From Bacteroidales bacterium (lineage in GTDB: Bacteria > Bacteroidota > Bacteroidia > Bacteroidales > Muribaculaceae), in assembly GCA_030526455.1 (NCBI GenBank), contig JAUNCU010000027.1:1-20621 (forward strand): DNA of 20,621 nucleotides, in the 5' to 3' direction. Shown here one piece after another: positions 8,660 through 15,392 of the stretch. The position numbers were made by a program, and so were the translations under genes. Position 1 is the first letter of the stretch, and the number at the start of each line of letters is the position of its first letter. Under the pieces are notes generated by a model. That model was not told where the DNA came from. It saw only the letters and a program-made list of their open reading frames with translations, and searched no databases.

Positions 8660-8745
8660 TCAAATCCAATCACCGAAATATCCAAAAAAATTAGTATTAA
8701 ATATTGTTCGGGACTCATCCGAATCAATTTAAAACATTTTTTAAA
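8660..8745 (+). promoter_or_regulatory. rpsH 5' leader with a stem-loop
   Basis: The 86-bp gap is AT-rich except for a hairpin at 8703-8728: ATTGTTCGG, loop GACTCAT, CCGAA-T-CAAT, giving 9 base pairs with one bulged T. It ends 17 nt before the rpsH ATG and is not followed by a T-run suited to termination. An in-frame TTG at 8704 opens the same frame but falls inside the hairpin and is not used as the start. Position before the S8 gene makes an S8-responsive leader possible, but this is inference. Confidence 0.4.
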
Positions 8746-9147
8746 ATGACTGATCCAATAGCAGATTATTTAACCAGATTGAGGAATGCGATCAAGGCAC
8801 AGCACCGTGTCGTTGAAATCCCTTCTTCAAAGATGAAAAAAGAGATCACCAAGATTCTCTTCAACCAGGGTTACATCCTCAACTACAAGTTTGTAGAAAC
8901 TGAGGGTTCACCTATCGGCACTATCAAGATTGCGCTCAAGTACGACGCAGTTGATCACGTGAACGCTATCAAGTGCCTCACTCGTGTGTCTCGTCCAGGT
9001 CTTCGCCAGTACACTGGCTACAAGGACATGCCACGTGTTCTCAACGGTTTAGGTATCGCCATCCTTTCTACTTCTAAGGGCATCATGACCAACAAGGAAG
9101 CCAAGGAACAGAAGATTGGTGGTGAAGTATTGTGTTACGTTTATTAA
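8746..9147 (+). CDS. rpsH: 30S ribosomal protein S8 (uS8)
   Basis: uS8 binds helix 21 of 16S rRNA and organises the central domain; in E. coli it also represses the spc operon. ATG at 8746 gives 133 residues starting MTDPIADYLTRLRNA, which matches the family N-terminus; the open frame extends 14 codons upstream to a TTG but those residues have no family match. The C-terminal STSKGIMTNKEAKEQKIGGEVL block is typical. Confidence 0.97.
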   Translation: MTDPIADYLTRLRNAIKAQHRVVEIPSSKMKKEITKILFNQGYILNYKFVETEGSPIGTIKIALKYDAVDHVNAIKCLTRVSRPGLRQYTGYKDMPRVLNGLGIAILSTSKGIMTNKEAKEQKIGGEVLCYVY

Positions 9148-9151
9148 TGTT

Positions 9152-9167
9152 ATAGGAGGTATTTATT
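9152..9167 (+). promoter_or_regulatory. Strong Shine-Dalgarno sequence of rplF
   Basis: ATAGGAGGT occupies 9152-9160, with the AGGAGG core ending 8 nt before the rplF ATG. Together with rplW this is one of only two clear Shine-Dalgarno sites among about thirty ribosomal-operon starts in the window. It lies wholly in the 20-bp gap after rpsH. Confidence 0.85.
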
Positions 9168-9722
9168 ATGTCAAGAATAGGAAAATTGCCAATTCAGTTA
9201 CCTGCCGGCGTAACAGTAGATTTGAAAGACAACGTATGCACCGTTAAGGGCCCTAAGGGCGAACTCTCACAATCTATCAATCCTAACATCGCTGTTTCGA
9301 TTGAAGATGGTGTACTCACCGTTACTCGTCCTGACGATTCTAAGGAATCTCGCGCTCAACACGGTCTCTATCGTGCACTCATCAATAACATGGTTGTTGG
9401 CGTAAGCACCGGATTTAAGAAAGAACTCGAAATCGTGGGTGTAGGTTACAAGGCTGAAGCCAAGGGCCAAGTGCTCCAACTCACTCTCGGTTTCTCTCAC
9501 GCTATCTACCTGCAGCTTCCTGCAGAAGTGAAGGTAGAGGCTAAGAGTGAACGTAACAAGAACCCTCTTATCACTCTCGAATCGGCCGACAAGCAACTTC
9601 TCGGTCAGATCTGTGCTAAGATTCGTTCATTCCGCAAGCCTGAACCTTACAAGGGCAAGGGTATTAAGTTCGTTGGCGAAGTTATTCGTCGCAAGTCTGG
9701 TAAAACGGCAGCTGCCAAATAA
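9168..9722 (+). CDS. rplF: 50S ribosomal protein L6 (uL6)
   Basis: uL6 sits near the factor-binding site of the 50S subunit beside the sarcin-ricin loop. The 184-residue product starts MSRIGKLPIQLPAGV and has the two duplicated L6 folds, with the C-terminal signature KPEPYKGKGIKF. The start is supported by an ideal Shine-Dalgarno, unlike the neighbours. Confidence 0.98.
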   Translation: MSRIGKLPIQLPAGVTVDLKDNVCTVKGPKGELSQSINPNIAVSIEDGVLTVTRPDDSKESRAQHGLYRALINNMVVGVSTGFKKELEIVGVGYKAEAKGQVLQLTLGFSHAIYLQLPAEVKVEAKSERNKNPLITLESADKQLLGQICAKIRSFRKPEPYKGKGIKFVGEVIRRKSGKTAAAK

Positions 9723-9737
9723 TAATTGATTACTGTT

Positions 9738-10079
9738 ATGATATCAAAAACTCAAAGAAGAAATAAAATCAAAGCACGTATTCGTGGCAAAATCAGCGGC
9801 ACTGCTGCTCGTCCACGTCTGTGTGTGTTCCGTAGCAACAAGCAGATCTACGCTCAGGTAATCGACGACGTTGCTGCTAATACAGTTGTTTCTGCTTCTT
9901 CAAAGGGAATCACTGAAGGAACTAAATCTGAAATCGCTGCCAAGGTTGGTGAAGCAGTGGCTAAGAAGGCCATTGAAAAGGGTATCGAAACTGTAGTTTT
10001 CGACCGTAACGGCTTCCTCTTCCACGGTAGAATCAAATCACTGGCCGATGGCGCTCGCAAAGGCGGACTTAAATTTTAA
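9738..10079 (+). CDS. rplR: 50S ribosomal protein L18 (uL18)
   Basis: uL18 binds 5S rRNA together with L5. ATG at 9738 gives 113 residues, MISKTQRRNKIKARIRGKI..., matching the family; an in-frame TTG at 9726 would add four residues but has no support. The RPRLCVFRSNKQIYAQ block and C-terminal FDRNGFLFHGRIKSLADGAR block are characteristic. rpsE follows after 5 bp. Confidence 0.96.
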   Translation: MISKTQRRNKIKARIRGKISGTAARPRLCVFRSNKQIYAQVIDDVAANTVVSASSKGITEGTKSEIAAKVGEAVAKKAIEKGIETVVFDRNGFLFHGRIKSLADGARKGGLKF

Positions 10080-10084
10080 ACAAC

Positions 10085-10603
10085 ATGGTAAAGAAAAATA
10101 ATCGAGTTAAGATAACTAGCGATATTGAGTTGAAAGATCGCCTCGTGGCCATCAACCGCACCACCAAGGTTACCAAGGGTGGTCGCACCTTCACCTTTGC
10201 TGCTATCGTAGTGGTAGGTGACGGTAACGGTGTGATTGGTTATGGCCTCGGTAAGGCTAACGAAGTTACCACTGCTATCGCCAAGGGCGTGGAAGTGGCT
10301 AAGAAGAACCTCATCAAGGTTCCCCTTCACAAGGGCACCATTCCTCACGAACAGATTGCTAAGTTCGGTGGTAGCCGCATTATCATGAAGCCTGCAACTG
10401 CCGGTACCGGTGTTAAGGCTGGTGGTGCGATGCGTGCCGTGCTCGAAAGCGTTGGTATCACCGACGTGATCTGTAAGTCGAAGGGTTCTTCTAACCCTCA
10501 CAACCTGGTGAAGGCTACTATCGCCGCTCTGGGCGAAATGCGTTCTCCAATGGAAATCGCTCACTATCGTGGCGTAACTTTGGACAAAGTGTTTAACGGT
10601 TAA
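10085..10603 (+). CDS. rpsE: 30S ribosomal protein S5 (uS5)
   Basis: uS5 lies at the mRNA entry pore and affects decoding accuracy. The 172-residue product has the N-terminal double-stranded-RNA-binding-like domain with VVVGDGNGVIGYGLGKANEV and the conserved C-terminal blocks PATAGTGVKAGGAMRAVLE and SSNPHNLVKAT. No Shine-Dalgarno is present. Confidence 0.98.
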   Translation: MVKKNNRVKITSDIELKDRLVAINRTTKVTKGGRTFTFAAIVVVGDGNGVIGYGLGKANEVTTAIAKGVEVAKKNLIKVPLHKGTIPHEQIAKFGGSRIIMKPATAGTGVKAGGAMRAVLESVGITDVICKSKGSSNPHNLVKATIAALGEMRSPMEIAHYRGVTLDKVFNG

Positions 10604-10620
10604 TTCTAAAGTACATCGAT

Positions 10621-10800
10621 ATGGCTAAAATTTTGATTAAGCAAGTAAAGAGCAGAATCAATCGTCCTGCTCGTCAAAAGAAGACCCTCGATGCACTGGG
10701 TCTGAAAAAATTGAATCAAGTCGTTGAGAAGGAAGCAACTCCTCAAGTCTTGGGTATGGTTAACACTGTTCGTCATCTGGTAGAAGTTACGAACGCTTAA
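10621..10800 (+). CDS. rpmD: 50S ribosomal protein L30 (uL30)
   Basis: This is a 59-codon gene from ATG 10621 to TAA 10800. uL30 is a small surface protein of the 50S subunit, present in only part of bacteria. The product reads MAKILIKQVKSRINRPARQK, then TLDALGLKKLNQVV and a C-terminal MVNTVRHLVEV helix and strand, the normal L30 order. It sits 17 bp from both rpsE and rplO, its standard place in the spc cluster. Confidence 0.96.
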   Translation: MAKILIKQVKSRINRPARQKKTLDALGLKKLNQVVEKEATPQVLGMVNTVRHLVEVTNA

Positions 10801-10817
10801 AAACATCAATATCAATT

Positions 10818-11264
10818 ATGGAATTAAGTAATTTACAACCCGCTGTAGGTTCAAATAAGAAAAAACGTCGTATTGGCCGCGGTCCTGGTTCAGGCAAGGG
10901 TGGTACTTCTACCCGTGGTCACAAGGGCGCTAAGTCACGTTCAGGTTATTCACAAAAGGTTGGTTTCGAAGGTGGTCAGATGCCACTTCAACGCCGCGTT
11001 CCTAAATTCGGCTTCAAGAACATCAACCGTGTGGAATACAAGGCAGTTAACGTTTCGACTCTTGAAGAACTTGCAACTGCAAAGAATCTCGAAAAGATCA
11101 CTATCGCCGACCTCTTGGCTGCTGGTCTCGTTCGCAAGAACCAACTCGTGAAGATTCTCGCTAATGGTGCAATCACCAAGAAGATCGAAGTGGAGGCTAA
11201 TGCATTCTCAAAGAAGGCTGAAGAAGCAATCGCTGCAGCCGGAGGTTCAATTGCAAAAGTATAA
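10818..11264 (+). CDS. rplO: 50S ribosomal protein L15 (uL15)
   Basis: uL15 is a late 50S assembly protein with a long basic N-terminal extension that penetrates 23S rRNA. The 148-residue product has the Gly/Arg-rich GRGPGSGKGGTSTRGHKGAK stretch, then GGQMPLQRRVPKFGF, and a globular C-terminus with the conserved VEANAFSKKAEEAI. The gene ends TAA TAA, and secY starts 6 bp after the first stop. Confidence 0.98.
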   Translation: MELSNLQPAVGSNKKKRRIGRGPGSGKGGTSTRGHKGAKSRSGYSQKVGFEGGQMPLQRRVPKFGFKNINRVEYKAVNVSTLEELATAKNLEKITIADLLAAGLVRKNQLVKILANGAITKKIEVEANAFSKKAEEAIAAAGGSIAKV

Positions 11265-11270
11265 TAACTG

Positions 11271-12605
11271 ATGAAACTCATTCAAACATTAAAAAACATC
11301 TGGAAGATTGAAGAGCTCAGAAAGCGCCTCACTATCACATTCCTTTTCATTCTCGTGTATCGATTTGGATGTCATGTGGTGCTTCCTGGCCTCGATCCCA
11401 CTGCGCTCGCTCGCATGCGTGAGTTCACTCAGCAGAGTGGACTGATGCAGCTGATCGATATGTTCAGTGGTGGCGCCTTCTCCCAGGCTTCTGTTTTTGC
11501 CTTGGGTATTATGCCCTACATCACTGCGTCGATCGTGATCCAATTGCTTGGCATGGTATTGCCAAGTTTCCAGAAGATGCAGCGTGAAGGCGAAAGCGGT
11601 CGCATGAAACTGAACCAGTATACACGCTATCTCACCGTGTTTATCCTCGCTGTTCAGGCTCCTGCTTATCTGCTCAACTTGAATCATCAAGTGAACGGTG
11701 CTCTCTCACTCGGCTTGTTTGATATCGTATATCTCACCGTGGTGATGACAGCAGGCTCAATGTTTATCATGTGGCTCGGCGAAAAGATTACCGACAAGGG
11801 TATCGGCAACGGTATTTCCATGATCATCCTCGTAGGTATCATCGCTCGCTTCCCATCGGCATTGGCTGAAGAGTTCACCTCTCGCTTGACTACTGCTCAA
11901 GGTGGTCTTGTGATGTTCCTCGTTGAAATTATCCTCCTGTTCGCCGTAACTGCTGGTGCAGTGATGCTCACTCAGGGTACTCGCAAGGTGCCCGTGCAGT
12001 ATGCAAAGCGCATCATCGGCAACCGTCAGTACGGTGGCGCCCGTCAGTACATTCCACTGAAGGTGAATGCTGCTAATGTGATGCCTATCATCTTTGCTCA
12101 GGCTCTGATGTTTATCCCTATCACACTCGCAGGTTTCAGCGCAAGCCAGAACGAAGATGGCTTCATGGCATCATTTGCCCGCACCTTCAGCGACATGAAT
12201 GGTTTCTGGTACAACCTCGTTTACTTCCTCATGATCGTTGCCTTCACATACTTCTACACCGCCATCACAGTTCGTCCAACTCAGATGGCTGAAGATATGA
12301 AGAAGAACAGCGGCTTCATCCCCGGCATCAAGCCAGGCAAGAAGACTGCGGAATACATCGACTCAATCATGTCACGCATCACCCTGCCAGGTTCAATCTT
12401 CCTGGGTATCGTGGCAATCATGCCAGCTTTCGCTCGCTTGTTCGGTGTAAACCAAAACTTCGCTCAGTTCTTCGGCGGCACATCATTGCTCATTACAGTA
12501 GGTGTTGTACTCGATACTTTGCAACAAATTGAGACTCACTTGATGATGCACCATTACGACGGCTTGATGAAGTCGGGCAAAGTCAAGGGACGCACTCAAG
12601 GTTAA
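11271..12605 (+). CDS. secY: Protein translocase channel subunit SecY
   Basis: SecY forms the inner-membrane channel through which signal-bearing proteins pass, with SecE, SecG and SecA. The 444-residue length equals that of E. coli SecY, with ten hydrophobic segments expected from about residue 20 to 430. Clear motifs include FSGGAFSQASVFALGIMPYI, WLGEKITDKGIGNGIS (168-183) and the cytoplasmic C5 loop PGIKPGKKT (351-359). Arg357 of the E. coli C5 loop (IRPG) is Lys354 here. It is the one membrane protein of the cluster, 6 bp after rplO, and would export the two secreted enzymes encoded downstream. Confidence 0.98.
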   Translation: MKLIQTLKNIWKIEELRKRLTITFLFILVYRFGCHVVLPGLDPTALARMREFTQQSGLMQLIDMFSGGAFSQASVFALGIMPYITASIVIQLLGMVLPSFQKMQREGESGRMKLNQYTRYLTVFILAVQAPAYLLNLNHQVNGALSLGLFDIVYLTVVMTAGSMFIMWLGEKITDKGIGNGISMIILVGIIARFPSALAEEFTSRLTTAQGGLVMFLVEIILLFAVTAGAVMLTQGTRKVPVQYAKRIIGNRQYGGARQYIPLKVNAANVMPIIFAQALMFIPITLAGFSASQNEDGFMASFARTFSDMNGFWYNLVYFLMIVAFTYFYTAITVRPTQMAEDMKKNSGFIPGIKPGKKTAEYIDSIMSRITLPGSIFLGIVAIMPAFARLFGVNQNFAQFFGGTSLLITVGVVLDTLQQIETHLMMHHYDGLMKSGKVKGRTQG

Positions 12606-12635
12606 TAACGACGGATAGTTTAGTCAGAAACAAAG

Positions 12636-13421
12636 ATGATTTATCTTAAGACTGATGAAGAAATAGAGCTTCTGCGTGAAGCGAATCTCGTGGTGGCCCG
12701 CACACTTGGCGAAATGGCCAAGTGGGTGGCCCCGGGGATTACTACTCGCCGTCTCGACCAAATCGCTGAAGAGTATATCCGTTCACAAGGCTGCGTGCCA
12801 GGATTCCTTGGCCTCTATGGCTTTCCCGCCTCGCTCTGCATCTCGGTCAACGAAACTGTAGTGCACGGCATCCCTTCCAATTACGCTCTGCAAGAGGGCG
12901 ACATTGTGTCGATCGACTGTGGAGCCGTCACAAAGGAAGGTTTCAACGGCGATTCAACCTACACCTTCTGTGTGGGTGAAGTGGCCGAAGAAGTGAAAGC
13001 CCTGTTGCGCACCACCAAAGAATCTCTCTACGAGGGAATCAAAGCCGCTGTAGTAGGCAACCGCATCGGTGACATCAGTCACGCTGTGCAGGACTATTGC
13101 GAAAAGCGCGGCTACAGTGTGGTGAGAGAAATGTGTGGCCATGGGGTAGGGCGCAAGCTCCACGAAGATCCGGAAGTGCCCAACTACGGACGTCGCGGAA
13201 CTGGGCCGCTCATCAAGAATGGCATGTGCATCGCAATCGAGCCCATGATCAATCTTGGAAGCAAGAATATCGTGGTAGAACGCGACGGATGGACCACTCG
13301 CACTAAAGACCGTAAGCCATCGGCACACTACGAACACTCAATTGCTGTTCACAATGGAAAGGCCGACATCTTATCGTCGTTCGACTATATCGAAGAAGTG
13401 CTTGGCGACCGCTTTATTTAA
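12636..13421 (+). CDS. map: Methionine aminopeptidase, type I
   Basis: Removes the initiator methionine from nascent proteins with small second residues; cytoplasmic, dinuclear metal enzyme. The 261-residue product shows all five metal ligands of the family: D94 (SIDCG), D106 (NGDSTYTF), H169 (MCGHGVGRKLHED), E202 (AIEPM) and E233 (YEHS). The substrate-side His is H77 (VVHGIP). The spacing between the two Asp ligands is 12, one more than in the E. coli enzyme, suggesting a one-residue longer turn. No N-terminal zinc-finger extension is present, so it is a short type I enzyme. It lies between secY and infA, with no adk, 30 bp from each. Confidence 0.97.
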   Translation: MIYLKTDEEIELLREANLVVARTLGEMAKWVAPGITTRRLDQIAEEYIRSQGCVPGFLGLYGFPASLCISVNETVVHGIPSNYALQEGDIVSIDCGAVTKEGFNGDSTYTFCVGEVAEEVKALLRTTKESLYEGIKAAVVGNRIGDISHAVQDYCEKRGYSVVREMCGHGVGRKLHEDPEVPNYGRRGTGPLIKNGMCIAIEPMINLGSKNIVVERDGWTTRTKDRKPSAHYEHSIAVHNGKADILSSFDYIEEVLGDRFI

Positions 13422-13451
13422 TTCATCAACCAATAATTTAAATTACAAGAA

Positions 13452-13670
13452 ATGGCCAAACAGACCGCTATTGAAATCGATGGAACAATCGTAGAGGCAT
13501 TGTCGAATGCAATGTTCCGCGTTGAACTTGAAAACGGGCACCAGATTACCGCCCACATCTCAGGCAAGATGCGCATGCACTACATCAAAATCCTCCCTGG
13601 CGACAAAGTGAAAGTGGAAATGTCGCCATACGATCTTTCCAAAGGTAGAATTTCTTTTAGATACAAATAA
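13452..13670 (+). CDS. infA: Translation initiation factor IF-1
   Basis: IF-1 is an OB-fold protein that occupies the 30S A site during initiation and aids IF-2 and IF-3. The 72-residue product has the standard length and the conserved blocks IEIDGTIVEALSNAMFRVEL, GHQITAHISGKMRMHYIKI and LSKGRISFRYK. It lies 30 bp after map and 14 bp before rpmJ, the usual order in Bacteroidota. Confidence 0.98.
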   Translation: MAKQTAIEIDGTIVEALSNAMFRVELENGHQITAHISGKMRMHYIKILPGDKVKVEMSPYDLSKGRISFRYK

Positions 13671-13684
13671 AAAACATTACTATA

Positions 13685-13801
13685 ATGAAAGTAAGAGCCT
13701 CAATTAAGAAGCGCACCCCTGAATGCAAAATCGTTCGTCGCAAGGGTCGTCTTTACGTGATCAATAAGAAAAATCCTAAGATGAAGATGCGTCAAGGATA
13801 A
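13685..13801 (+). CDS. rpmJ: 50S ribosomal protein L36 (bL36), zinc-free type
   Basis: This is a 38-codon gene from ATG 13685 to TAA 13801. bL36 is the smallest 50S protein and stabilises 23S rRNA near the L6/L16 region. The product begins MKVRASIKKRTPECKIVRRK and ends KMKMRQG. Of the four zinc ligands of the C-plus form (C11, C14, C27, H32) only one Cys remains, so this is a C-minus protein that cannot hold zinc in the usual way. It fits tightly between infA and rpsM. Confidence 0.96.
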   Translation: MKVRASIKKRTPECKIVRRKGRLYVINKKNPKMKMRQG

Positions 13802-13808
13802 TTTTTAG

Positions 13809-13816
13809 TAAATTTG
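13809..13816 (+). promoter_or_regulatory. Possible -7 promoter element before rpsM (TAAATTTG)
   Basis: TAAATTTG matches the Bacteroides -7 form TAnnTTTG exactly and lies in the 34-bp gap between rpmJ and rpsM, which would put a start about 13 nt before the rpsM ATG. No good -33 TTTG is seen about 20 bp upstream, and that region is rpmJ coding sequence. An 8-mer with six fixed bases is expected about five times per strand by chance in this window, so support is weak. Confidence 0.25.
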
Positions 13817-13835
13817 CAAAAAAATTAATAATTAT

Positions 13836-14216
13836 ATGGCAGTACGTATAGTCGGAGTTGATCTCCCACAAAACAAAAGAGGCGTTATCGCGCTCACCTA
13901 TATCTACGGTATCGGTCGCAGCGCAGCCGCCACAATCCTCAGCAAAGCCGGTGTAAGCGAAGACACCAAGGTGAAGGATTGGACCGATGACGAAGCAGCA
14001 AAGGTGCGTGAAGTGATCGGTGAAAACTACAAGGTAGAAGGTGACCTTCGTAGCGAAATCCAAATGAACATTAAGCGCCTGATGGATATCGGTTGCTACC
14101 GTGGTATCCGTCACCGTAATGGCCTTCCAGTGCGCGGTCAGAGCACCAAGAACAACGCACGCACTCGCAAGGGACGTAAGAAAACAGTTGCAAACAAGAA
14201 GAAAGCTACTAAATAA
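13836..14216 (+). CDS. rpsM: 30S ribosomal protein S13 (uS13)
   Basis: uS13 is in the 30S head and contacts the P-site tRNA and L5. The 126-residue product starts MAVRIVGVDLPQNKRGVIAL and contains the conserved GCYRGIRHRNGLPVRGQ and TKNNARTRKGRKKTV blocks. Its C-terminus ends in a Lys-rich tail (ANKKKATK). It opens the alpha-type cluster; in E. coli the S4 repressor site lies in the leader of this gene, but here only 34 bp separate it from rpmJ. Confidence 0.98.
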   Translation: MAVRIVGVDLPQNKRGVIALTYIYGIGRSAAATILSKAGVSEDTKVKDWTDDEAAKVREVIGENYKVEGDLRSEIQMNIKRLMDIGCYRGIRHRNGLPVRGQSTKNNARTRKGRKKTVANKKKATK

Positions 14217-14225
14217 TTTTAAAGT

Positions 14226-14615
14226 ATGGCAAAAAAGACAGTCGCAGCTAAGAAGAGAGTTGTTAAGGTTGACGGTGTTGGTCAACTCCACGTTCATTCT
14301 TCTTTCAACAACATCATTGTGTGTCTCGCAAACGGCGAGGGACAAGTTATCTCATGGTCTTCTGCCGGTAAGATGGGCTTCCGCGGTTCTAAAAAGAACA
14401 CTCCTTACGCTGCCCAGATGGCCGCTCAAGATTGTGCCAAGGTTGCTTACGACCTCGGCCTCCGCAAGGTTAAGGCTTACGTAAAGGGTCCAGGCAACGG
14501 TCGTGAATCGGCTATCCGCACCGTGCACGGTGCTGGTATTGCAGTAACTGAGATCATCGACGTTACTCCACTTCCACACAACGGATGCCGTCCTCCTAAG
14601 AGAAGAAGAGTTTAA
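14226..14615 (+). CDS. rpsK: 30S ribosomal protein S11 (uS11)
   Basis: uS11 shapes the 30S platform near the mRNA exit. The 129-residue product has the conserved blocks HVHSSFNNIIV, SWSSAGKMGFRGSKKNTPYAAQ and the C-terminal TPLPHNGCRPPKRRRV. It lies 9 bp after rpsM and is followed by the longest gap in the ribosomal clusters (156 bp). Confidence 0.98.
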   Translation: MAKKTVAAKKRVVKVDGVGQLHVHSSFNNIIVCLANGEGQVISWSSAGKMGFRGSKKNTPYAAQMAAQDCAKVAYDLGLRKVKAYVKGPGNGRESAIRTVHGAGIAVTEIIDVTPLPHNGCRPPKRRRV

Positions 14616-14771
14616 TCAAGCGTAATCCACACATTATTAAACTCTGTAAATCAATTTCATTTATTTTTTCGCGAATCTCTGTCAGTGAATAGATTGCATT
14701 TTTTAACAACCTCTCTGCAATCGCGGCTGCACTGAAGCGATTCATCAAATCAAACTTTAATTATTTAAAAA
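14616..14771 (+). promoter_or_regulatory. rpsD 5' leader with nested and alternative hairpins (possible S4 control element)
   Basis: This 156-bp gap contains two incompatible folds. Fold A nests three pairings: GAATC (14673-14677) with GATTC (14739-14743), CAGTG (14683-14687) with CACTG (14730-14734), and GATTGCA (14692-14698) with TGCAATC (14716-14722). Fold B pairs GCgAATCT (14671-14678) with AGATTGC (14691-14697), and T6 follows at 14699-14704, a terminator-like arrangement. The GATTGC arm is shared, so the folds exclude each other. S4 represses its own operon in E. coli and B. subtilis, and this leader precedes the S4 gene. The pairings are seen by eye; the regulatory role is inference. 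Confidence 0.45.
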
Positions 14772-15380
14772 ATGGCTAGATATACCGGTCCAAAATCAAA
14801 AATTGCCCGTAAACTGGGCGAAGCAATCTTCGGTGAAGATAAAGTTCTTGCTCGTAAGAACTATGCACCGGGCCAGCACGGCGCCAATAAGAGAAGAAAA
14901 CTCTCAGAGTATGGTACTCAGCTTCGCGAAAAACAAAAGGCTAAATACACCTACGGTGTGCTCGAACGTCAGTTCCGTAACCTTTTCAAGAAAGCATCTT
15001 CTCTCAAGGGTGTAACTGGTGAAGTTCTTCTTCAATTACTCGAGTCGCGTCTCGACAACGTAGTTTACCGTCTCGGTATCGCTCCTACTCGTGCTGCTGC
15101 ACGTCAGTTGGTGCTCCACCGTCACATCACCGTTAACGGTCAGGTGGTAAACATCGCTTCTTATCAGGTTACTCCTGGTGAAGTGGTTGCCGTTCGCGAG
15201 AAATCTAAGTCACTTGAAGTGATCCAAGACTGCCTTGCTGGTTTCAACCACAGCAAGTATCCTTGGATTGAATGGGACGAAAGCGTAAAGGGTGGTAAGA
15301 TGCTCAACCTGCCACAGCGCGAAGACATTCCAGAAAATATCAAGGAACAGTTAATCGTCGAATTGTATTCAAAACAGTAA
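14772..15380 (+). CDS. rpsD: 30S ribosomal protein S4 (uS4)
   Basis: uS4 is a primary 16S rRNA binder that nucleates 30S assembly and is a known translational or leader repressor of its own gene in other bacteria. The 202-residue product starts MARYTGPKSKIARKLGEAIF and has the S4 RNA-binding domain around residues 93-155 (SRLDNVVYRLGIAPTRAAAR, then LHRHITVNGQVV). The N-terminal zinc-binding cysteines found in some S4 proteins are missing. A long structured gap precedes it; rpoA follows after 12 bp. Confidence 0.98.
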   Translation: MARYTGPKSKIARKLGEAIFGEDKVLARKNYAPGQHGANKRRKLSEYGTQLREKQKAKYTYGVLERQFRNLFKKASSLKGVTGEVLLQLLESRLDNVVYRLGIAPTRAAARQLVLHRHITVNGQVVNIASYQVTPGEVVAVREKSKSLEVIQDCLAGFNHSKYPWIEWDESVKGGKMLNLPQREDIPENIKEQLIVELYSKQ

Positions 15381-15392
15381 AATTTAACATCC

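Noticed and set aside
8704..8745. Upstream TTG start extending rpsH by 14 codons
   Set aside because: The added residues do not match S8, and the TTG lies inside the leader hairpin; ATG at 8746 gives the normal N-terminus.
9726..9737. TTG start extending rplR by four codons
   Set aside because: ATG at 9738 gives the family N-terminus, and the extra residues have no support.
10575..10582. TAACTTTG, a match to the Bacteroides -7 consensus, near the end of rpsE
   Set aside because: It is in coding sequence, has no -33 partner, and several such matches are expected by chance in 20 kb.
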